Shown piece by piece: positions 57,780 through 64,000 of a stretch of DNA of 64,000 nt. The stretch comes from Sipunculus nudus (taxonomy: Eukaryota; Annelida; Sipuncula; Golfingiida; Sipunculidae). Below the pieces are notes generated by a model. The model had not been told where the DNA came from. It saw nothing but the letters and a program-made list of their open reading frames with translations, and did no database searches. The stretch spans positions 27,678,956 through 27,742,955 of the forward strand of contig CM049318.1 of the NCBI GenBank assembly GCA_026874595.1, read 5' to 3'. Every line of letters starts with the position of its first letter. Position 1 is the stretch's first letter. The position numbers and the translations under genes are program-made.

Positions 57780-58690
57780 GGATGGCCCAAGTGGGCATCC
57801 TCAACTGTATTTAATTTTAGACTATACCTTAGATCAGTGCCATCAACTTCGTTGTATATAAGCTACAAAGCTGGAACTTGCAAGCTTTGCTAGGTGACCC
57901 AAGTGGGCACCTGCATCGGGCTTATACATGAGATAGATTGAGGATCAGTGTATGGTTCGGTGACCCAAGTGGGCACCAGTGTTTGGTAAATCGTAATGAG
58001 AGGTTATGCTATTGCTGGTTATATTATAGAGTCATGGGTTATACATAGGGATTATGCCTGGGTGACCCAAGTGGGCACCTGATTGAGTGGTCTATTTTAT
58101 TTGTTTTTTTTCTTCTCCACATGATAGAATCATAGGTTAGGTGCAAGGTCTGTCGGTGACCTATGTGGGCAGCCGTATAAGGCCATTTATTTTAATGTGG
58201 TTCATGCTCTGCATGTAAGGTCGGTTCATATTTACTTGGTGACCCAAGTGGGCACCTGTACATACAGGTATACCGGGAAATAAATTTATCAACCTTAGTC
58301 AGTAATGTGATGTTATTGCCTTGCCTGCTTGAGCCCTCACCATTCATTGCATGTAACTTGTGTATGTGTATATATGTGAAGACCCATGTGGGCTTCCAAG
58401 GAAAGGACTCAGGGTGCATCATGATGTATTACATATGCGTTTATGATTGGAAACATCAGTGCCCGTTTTAATTGGCTGTGTATAGACAGATTTGGACTGT
58501 ATTGGTAACCTCTGCAGCTGTTCAGCCACTTTCATGTTTTTATTTATATCTGCGCAATATATGAACATTTATGTTATTTGTTTTTGGGGTGACCCAAGTG
58601 GGCACCCCCATGATGTTATGTGTATTGTATTGATTGCATACCGTTTGGAATTGCTACACTTTTGGTTGTGTGACCCAAGTGGGCACCTCT
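57780..58690 (+). repeat. Irregular array of GGTGACCCAAGTGGGCACC motifs
   Basis: At least nine copies of GTGACCCAAGTGGGCACC (some diverged) occur near 57784, 57892, 57958, 58061, 58156, 58238, 58379, 58590 and 58671, with unequal spacing and unrelated sequence between. Each is an imperfect palindrome (GGTGaCCC with GGG-CACC around AAGT). The array lies downstream of the recombinase gene in the element's 3' noncoding region. Confidence 0.8.
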
Positions 58691-58989
58691 ATAGTGTAAA
58701 GTTTATTGTATAGATCGCATACTGTTTTGACTTTTTACTCTTATTAGGTGACCCCCACAGTATAAGGTGTAACTTCATATACATATCATATATGGATTGG
58801 ACCTTTCACATTGGACGGCTTCCTTATGATCTTTCACTAAATATGGACATTAGCGATTTTGTTGTTGATGTAATTATATTAAATGCACTGCACCACAGGA
58901 GCAGAGATATTTATGTAATTTGTTACCATCCATATCCAGCTCAGCAGCAAGTAGGTAGGGGCCATGGTGGGGGGCCACATGTGGCCTAT

Positions 58990-59154
58990 GGCGTGCTGAG
59001 CCCCACCCTGGTTCAGGGCAGCAATTTTGCCCTGCTTTGTAAATTATATTCAAATAAAGTTTATGTAAATTGGCCTTACGGCCCTTACCACCAAACATTG
59101 ATTTATTCATCTGAATGATCTGCTATGTGTTGTGTGTGCGTGTGTGAGCATAAA
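58990..59154 (+). repeat. Ngaro B1 direct repeat
   Basis: 165 bp from GGCGTGCTGAGCCCCACC to TGTGTGAGCATAAA, repeated at 59516-59680. It includes a polyadenylation-like AATAAAG (59054-59060). Confidence 0.85.
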
Positions 59155-59515
59155 TTTCCGGTTAGTTTGCAAGACTAACAGGTTTTATGCGAACATACGG
59201 TTCACAGCATACGATTTACACTATCTAAATTTAACTGGTCCTTGACCTTCACCTCAGTCCGCAGTCAAGGCCATTTCCGGTAATTTCGGCCAATCACAGA
59301 CAATTAGCCATTTGGCGCGGGATTTGTATCTGCCAGGCTATATATGGGTCTCTATCGGCATCATATTCACTTTTCATTTGCTGCCTCGCTGGATTTATTG
59401 CTGAATTCCACCTCCCACCCCTCCTCCTTTTTCTTCTATTGTAGAATTACCCTATGCTTGGTTTTGTATATATTTATTGAATGTATCATTTTGTTTTTGT
59501 GAAGCTGTATGTAGG
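59155..59515 (+). repeat. Ngaro A2 segment between B1 and B2
   Basis: 361 bp starting TTTCCGGTTAGTTTGC. It contains a TATATATGG box-like stretch at 59339-59347 and GCTGGATTTAT, which is also found at the left junction (52430). Known: A2 copies the 5' A1 repeat, which here is almost wholly lost. Confidence 0.7.
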
Positions 59516-59680
59516 GGCGTGCTGAGCCCCACCCTGGTTCAGGGCAGCAATTTTGCCCTGCTTTGTAAATTATATTCAAATAAAGTTTATGTAAATTGGC
59601 CTTACGGCCCTTACCACCAAACATTGATTTATTCATCTGAATGATCTGCTATGTGTTGTGTGTGCGTGTGTGAGCATAAA
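59516..59680 (+). repeat. Ngaro B2 direct repeat (3' end of the element)
   Basis: 165 bp matching B1 (58990-59154). Its last bases TAAA abut CATAATTGTGAGCTG of the DIRS element, where the DIRS also has TAAA, so the exact junction is ambiguous by 4 bp. Confidence 0.85.
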
Positions 59681-59793
59681 CATAATTGTGAGCTGTTTCT
59701 GTATTAAAGAGAAAAGAACAGACATGCCTTGGGGAGGGAGCACTTACCGGTAACGCAGGAACGAGGAGAATCTCAGAGCTGGGATGAAGCAGC
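59681..59793. repeat. 113-bp direct duplication flanking Ngaro (right copy)
   Basis: Identical to 52317-52429. It then continues uninterrupted into the DIRS recombinase region (AGACGATACCGG). The DIRS at 37328 carries this segment only once. Confidence 0.9.
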
Positions 59794-60660
59794 AGACGAT
59801 ACCGGCGGCGGAACCGACGGAGAGGAAGATGATGGTCTGGAAAATTGGAGGACTTCACCAGACGCGACCACAGGGCCGAGGGAGTAAAGGCCCGAAGCCT
59901 GGAGTCGAACATCCTTCAGATTAAAGCGGGTGAAGGTAGATGGGGATTTCCAGTAGCCCTTCTTGACCAATTGATTGGGTGAGATCCCGGAGAAATGGCC
60001 CAAAGAAGTCGAGAGAGCTCGAACGTCATGAGCCTTGATATGAAGTTGTTCTAAGGTGGATGGAGAAGCGGATTCATATGCGGCGATGATAGTAGCCTTG
60101 AGCCACGCACTAATGGTGATAGGGCTAATCTCCTTATTGGAAGTTGTGACTTTAGGAGAAATAAACAACTTCTTGCGCCCCCCCCCCCCCCCCCCCCCCG
60201 TAAAGACTGAGTAGCATTAAGATAATAGCGTAACGCACGCACCGGGCAATTGGTAGCCCCAGAACAGTACTGACCGGTCGGGAGCGCCGGAATGTGCCAA
60301 GCAGACGGAGGATCATCGAAATTTTTGGTTCTTTCGATAAAAGTCCGGAGGAAAATGGAGGGTGGCCGACGAACCGTCGGCCGCAATTTGCGTGAATTTC
60401 GGATCGGCCACTAGGGCAGGAAGCTCAGAACGGCGACCAGCCGAGGCAAGAGCGAGAAGGAAAACCGTTTTCCGAGATAAATGGAGAAGATGGGCCGAAC
60501 GCAACGGCTCATAAGGGGGTTCCCGGAGGTGACGGAAGACAACGTCCAGGCGCCAGGAAGGTGCAACATACCGAGGACGAGACGCGCGGGCATGAACCCC
60601 CAGCGGATGTAGCACCGACAGCAGGGCGGCACTAGAGCCACGCAGAGGAATAGGATAAAT
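59773..60660 (-). pseudogene. DIRS tyrosine recombinase (copy 2), catalytic Tyr replaced
   Basis: K-A-H-D-V-R-A-L-S-T-S-L-G (near 60015-60050) holds the H-x-x-R box. Then W-K-S-P-S-T-F-T-R-F-N-L-K-D-V follows, where copy 1 has F-Y-L-R-D-V, so the nucleophilic Tyr is Asn here (AAT codon, 59920-59922 on the minus strand). N-terminal parts (P-A-L-P-T-G-Q-Y, R-A-L-R-Y-Y-L-N-A-T) continue across a 22-base C tract at 60178-60199. It is probably inactive. Confidence 0.72.
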
Positions 60661-60899
60661 GTTTATCCTGCAGTACGAACACAAAAAACCAAACCAGCCG
60701 CAAGCGACGGCTCGAAGGGGAGATTCCCCGGGAAGACGTCCACTCGGTGAAGAGACGCCACCGGGAGTCATAGATGCGGTCCGAAGAACGGCGCCGGGGA
60801 GCCGAGGCAAGGAGATGCAGCCGGACTTGAAATGCCCTGAGCCTTGAGGTGTCCGAGGAGAGCACGCATGCGCAGAGAGGGCACGACCGAAAGGGGCGA

Positions 60900-61420
60900 C
60901 GCGCTCGAGGTGAACGACGGGAGCGCGAGGCGGAGCGGTAGTTGAAGCGGGGGCGAGAGAGAAGCGAGCACCACAGAGGAGCCAGGGAGCCGCAGGTTGA
61001 ACGGGAGTAGGAGAAAAAGGGTAGTCCGGTCCGCGCGGGACAAGTAGAGAAGGACCTGACGGATGAGATGAGGATGGTCGACAAGCCCGAAGATGGGAAG
61101 CACGAACCGCCGCCCGGAGAGAGATGCAGAGATCGAACCAAAGGTAAGGCACCGGCAGGAGCGAGGGAGAGCAAGGACCGTCCTGCCTGTTGATATATGC
61201 CACCACCGTGGTATTGTCGGTCCGGATGAGAATGTGACGGCTGACCAAGCGGGGAGACCAGTGGGAGATCGCGCGACGGACGGCACACAGAGGATATTGA
61301 TATGGAGTAGACGGGCCGACGGGGACCATATCCCCGAAGCGCGAAGATCGGCAAGATGGGCCCCTCAACCGAGGAGAGACGCATCGGGATAGATGGTGCA
61401 ATTGACATCCATGGAAAAAG
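60900..61420 (-). pseudogene. DIRS RNase H region (copy 2)
   Basis: I-S-H-W-S-P-R-L-V-S-R-H-I-L-I-R-T-D-N-T-T-V-V-A-Y-I-N-R-Q-D-G is split here by frame but clear at about 61170-61270. T-D-N-T is the DIRS RNase H signature. W-F-D-L-C-I-S-L follows at about 61130, and the same block in copy 1 directly follows its RT deletion. Confidence 0.72.
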
Positions 61421-61449
61421 AACGCCGCGCAGGAGAAAGGAAAGGTCCA

Positions 61450-62250
61450 TCAAGGGACGAAGGGACCGCCAGGTGAGCCGAAACGGAGTACGAACTGAGG
61501 GTAAACGGAGAAGGCCGTGACGGTGCAGGATAGACTGAAACAGACGGAGGTACAGGCGGCCGAACGGGATAAGGACGCGGCCCAGTGGAGAGCACTGTGG
61601 AGAGAAGCCGCAGGGTGCGAGTCTACATGGCGCCGCGGGAGAAAAGAACGAATATGCCGGCGGAGCTGGAGAACAAGAGGGCGCGGGAGCGACGCCGTGC
61701 CGGACGCAAAATCGAGCGGGACACCCAGAATTTGGAAGGACTGGGTGGGAGGGAGAAGAGATATCTCCGCATGGACCAGAAAGCCAAGGTCCCAAAGTAA
61801 GATGAGAACCCGGGAGCGATGCGACAGGAAGAGGGAGCGATCGGCCGCATGGACCAGCCATCGTCCAGATAAGGGAGCACAGAAGTGCCTGGTGAACGGA
61901 GATAACTCGGGACCGTGTGAACAAGTATGGTAAAATCCGGGGGCCACGTGGATCCCGAACGGATGGACCCGGAATGGAAACGTGAAATTAGGCATCCGTA
62001 AGGGCCATTTTTTAACGCCCAATCCACCCGCCGAATAAGGCGGAGCACAGCATGGATAATGAACGTCCGAAACGGGGCGGACGGATGAACGAATCGAGGC
62101 GCCACAGGTCTAGGATCGGGCGCCAACGGCCGTGCGGTTCAGGAACAAGGAAAGGCGAGAGTAAAACCCGACGGTGGACGGGAAAACCTCGAAAATGGCC
62201 CGGTGGCCGAACATAGATTGAATGGCCTCCGCCAAGCGAGGCGTTTAGCC
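61450..62250 (-). pseudogene. DIRS reverse transcriptase (copy 2, frameshifted)
   Basis: I-R-R-V-D-W-A-L-K-N near 62020 and V-L-P-Y-L-D-D-G-W (catalytic Y-L-D-D, about 61860) are in one frame. F-R-V-H-P-F-G-I-H-V-A-P and F-Q-I-L-G-V-P-L-D-F are in another. At least two frameshifts therefore break the protein. Confidence 0.72.
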
Positions 62251-62299
62251 GGATTGGACGGAGGCGGAGAGTGCTAAACGTAAGACGGAACCCGAACTG

Positions 62300-63924
62300 T
62301 AGGGGGCCGAGAATTAACCGCGGTGAGGGGAAACCCGCCCACGCGGGAAATGGGCGCTGAGCCGAGCGCCGACCGGAGCTAGAGAGTCATATCGCGAGCG
62401 GAGGTGGGCCTGACGATCTGAGCGCGCCAAGGTGCGATCAAAGAGAGGTCGGAATTGGCCGCCAAACAGCAGGGAACCGGTAAAGGCGGAGAAGAAAGCT
62501 CGGTTAACTCCGCCTGAGAAGCTCCGGCTGTAAGTGCTTAAATGACTGAATGCAAGCCGGCCGGTGTAAAAAGAGGCAATTATCAACCAGGCGCCAACGA
62601 CCTGATTGAACTCAGCGCCAGTATGGGCAAAAGCCTGCCATAAGGAGTTGAGAGTGAGCGTGGCCGGAGAAACGGCGAGCAAGCTAGTGACAGCCTGCAA
62701 GTCGTTAACCATACCGGCCGCATGCCGGCCGAGCCCCTCCAGATCCGACAGGTGACGATCGGAAAACTGGACAGAGGATGGAAATAAAGACTTACCGTCC
62801 GCAAACGGCTGTTCCAGGCCGGACATGAGACGCAGCGGAGCAGACTGAACATCGGGGAGCTCAGGAGAAGGAGCAAAGCAAACGAACAGGTAGCCCGGTA
62901 GCCCGGGACCCACAGGAATTCCCGAGGGGACCGGGGGACCAAGGTGTATCTGAACCCTGCGGAAGCGGGGCCCCAGTAGAGCGAGACCCCGAGACCACCG
63001 CGTGGCGCGCACGTAAGAGATCCCCCGTGTGTACTGTAATTCCAGACACACGGCGGGCACTGCGGAGGGCGATTGAAGGGGCCAGGATGCAATGAAGAAC
63101 CGGCCGCCGACGCCGCTGAAGACCGAGGTTGTACCTACGGAACTGCGGACCACTAGGGTTAGCCTCCTGGGTGGAGGTAGCCTCTAGGTCCATAAGCGCA
63201 GATACGCGCGTACGCCAAGCCAGGCGGTGCAGCGCGATCGCCGACCACTGGTCTGGTGCCAGGGCGGGATCGGCAGACTGAGCAGATATGCGCTGACGCC
63301 AAGCCTTGCGGCGCAGCGCGATTGTCGACCACAGGTCTGAGGCCAGGGCGGGATCGGCTGACTGAGCAGATAGGCGCGGACGCCAAGCCGGGCGGCGCAG
63401 CGCGATCGCCGACCACTGGGCTGGTGCCAGGGCTGGATCGGCTGACTGAGCAGATTCGCGCGGACGCCAAGCCTGGCGGCGCAGCGCGATCGCCGACCAC
63501 TGGTCTGATGCCAGGGCGGGATCGGCTGAATGAGCAGTCGGGGACCCTGGAGAACCCCGTGTAGGGGGAGCCAGAGAGACCTGCTGAGCCGGAGCCACGG
63601 GAGGCTGGAAACAGGAAGCCGGGGAACGAGCAGCAGCAGGAACCATCCGGGAAGGCACAGGAACCGGAGCCGCAGGCCGCACAGCAGATGGTAACTGCAA
63701 AAAAAAAGAGCCGGCCGGCCGTGAAGTAACGACGGCAGACGGAGGAACCGGAGGCGAGGCCGGCAGCCCCGAATGGAGGCAGTAGGGACCGACGCACTTA
63801 CCTGCACACCAGGAAGGTCCGGGCGATCCAGCGGGACGGCCCCGGGGATAAGGAAGGAATCCGGCGAGGAGCCGGCGACGAGAACGGCCGGGGAGAAGGG
63901 ACCGGGGCGCCGGCGAGGGCGCAC
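62300..63924 (-). pseudogene. DIRS Gag-like ORF (copy 2)
   Basis: A long Ala/Pro-rich N-terminal frame (62861-63700) contains four to five 28-residue repeats and ends in G-S-R-A-T-G. The continuation F-A-P-S-P-E-L-P, M-R-L-M-S-G-L-E-Q-P-F-A, L-E-G-L-G-R-H-A-A-G and F-S-G-G-V-N-R-A-F-F-S is in a second frame (62314 onward). A frameshift near 62.88 kb is inferred from comparison with copy 1. Confidence 0.65.
63205..63545 (-). repeat. In-frame 84-bp tandem repeats in DIRS Gag
   Basis: GACGCCAAGCC recurs near 63212, 63296, 63380 and 63464, exactly 84 bp apart. Each unit encodes 28 residues with S-A-D-P-A-L-A and W-S-A-I-A-L-R-R-x-A-W-R. The corresponding region of DIRS copy 1 does not show them. 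Confidence 0.85.
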
Positions 63925-64000
63925 AGAATCGGGTCTAGATGAATCGTCGAGATCCGACAGAAGTGATTAACAAACCCGGGACATAAATGTAAGATGGAAT

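Larger units (their letters stand above)
52430..59680 (+). mobile_element. Ngaro-type YR retrotransposon, coding region intact
   Basis: Plus-strand order: SGNH hydrolase-like ORF, Gag, RT/RNase H, YR. The 3' end has the split direct repeats of this group: B1 at 58990-59154, A2 at 59155-59515 and B2 at 59516-59680 (B1 and B2 are 165 bp and essentially identical). The expected 5' A1 is reduced to GCTGGATTTAT (52430-52440), matching A2 at about 59389-59399, so the 5' end is truncated. It sits inside the DIRS copy 2 with an identical 113-bp duplication on both sides. Confidence 0.85.
51990..64000 (-). mobile_element. GC-rich DIRS retrotransposon (copy 2), split by Ngaro, continues past the window
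   Basis: The 3' inverted terminal repeat at about 51990-52300 matches the left repeat of the DIRS at 37328. The internal complementary region (ACGTAAACATAATTGTGAGC) is at 52310-52350. After the Ngaro insertion (52430-59680), YR, RNase H, RT and Gag sequences follow in order on the minus strand to the edge. The 60-64 kb part is far richer in GC and CpG than the rest of the window. The 5' terminal repeat is not in the window. Confidence 0.82.

Noticed and set aside
57780-58690. CRISPR array (short conserved motif with unique spacers)
   Set aside because: Spacing varies from about 65 to 210 bp, the motif is palindromic and lies inside a retrotransposon.
58792-59118. 108-codon ORF downstream of the Ngaro recombinase
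   Set aside because: It overlaps the B1 repeat, has no motif, and is partly repeated noncoding sequence.
60659-61933. Plus-strand Arg/Glu-rich ORFs at 60659, 61517, 61585
   Set aside because: They are antisense to DIRS RT and RNase H motifs in a GC-rich block where long spurious frames are expected.

Overview
This window looks like genomic DNA of a marine invertebrate, most likely a mollusc and possibly a bivalve. The reasons are AT-rich introns, canonical GT-AG exons, ACGG-type microsatellites inside putative Helentron-like elements, and DIRS and Ngaro tyrosine-recombinase retrotransposons. No species-level marker is visible, so this assignment is inference.

Positions 1-51665 hold one minus-strand gene, or the bulk of one. 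It is made of 24 domain exons plus two tiny Thr/Pro-rich linker exons. Together they encode at least 17 tandem copies (called F1 to F17 here in transcription order, from high to low coordinates) of the roughly 145-residue domain known in databases as the farnesoic acid O-methyltransferase (FAMeT, Methyltransf_FA) domain. Every domain boundary is a phase-1 intron and every complete domain sums to a multiple of three bases (432-459 bp). The visible coding sequence is therefore one open reading frame of about 7.3 kb (about 2,430 residues), open at both ends. No start codon, signal peptide, stop codon or polyadenylation site is in the window. Eleven domains are single exons. F7, F11, F13, F14 and F16 are split internally, and the four longest introns of the gene (4.9-6.6 kb) are all inside domains and packed with transposable elements. 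A pair of cysteines is either both present (13 domains) or both absent (F2, F9, F11), which suggests a disulfide.

Mobile DNA in the introns, from low to high coordinates: a tRNA-derived SINE (about 3.4-3.7 kb); 278-bp repeats (5.6-6.5 kb); a Harbinger-like element with a TTA duplication nested in a MITE (7.4-10.1 kb); a 180-bp tandem array with Helentron-like ends (10.3-12.35 kb); a decayed tyrosine-recombinase retrotransposon (13.4-19.2 kb) that carries a second copy of that tandem element, itself split by a small terminal-inverted-repeat transposon; two members of an AT-rich element family with ends GCTCAGCTGA/TCAGCTGAGC (24.15-28.7 and 34.35-36.1 kb); a 145-bp tandem repeat element (30.0-30.8 kb); a DIRS element (37.3-41.5 kb); a fold-back element (43.7-44.25 kb); and several short MITEs, one forming part of a splice donor.

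From 51.99 kb to the right edge is a second, GC-rich DIRS element on the minus strand. It is interrupted at 52.43-59.68 kb by an apparently intact Ngaro-type retrotransposon on the plus strand. The Ngaro element encodes an SGNH-hydrolase-like protein, a zinc-finger Gag, reverse transcriptase/RNase H and tyrosine recombinase, and ends in B1-A2-B2 direct repeats. It is flanked by an identical 113-bp duplication of DIRS sequence.
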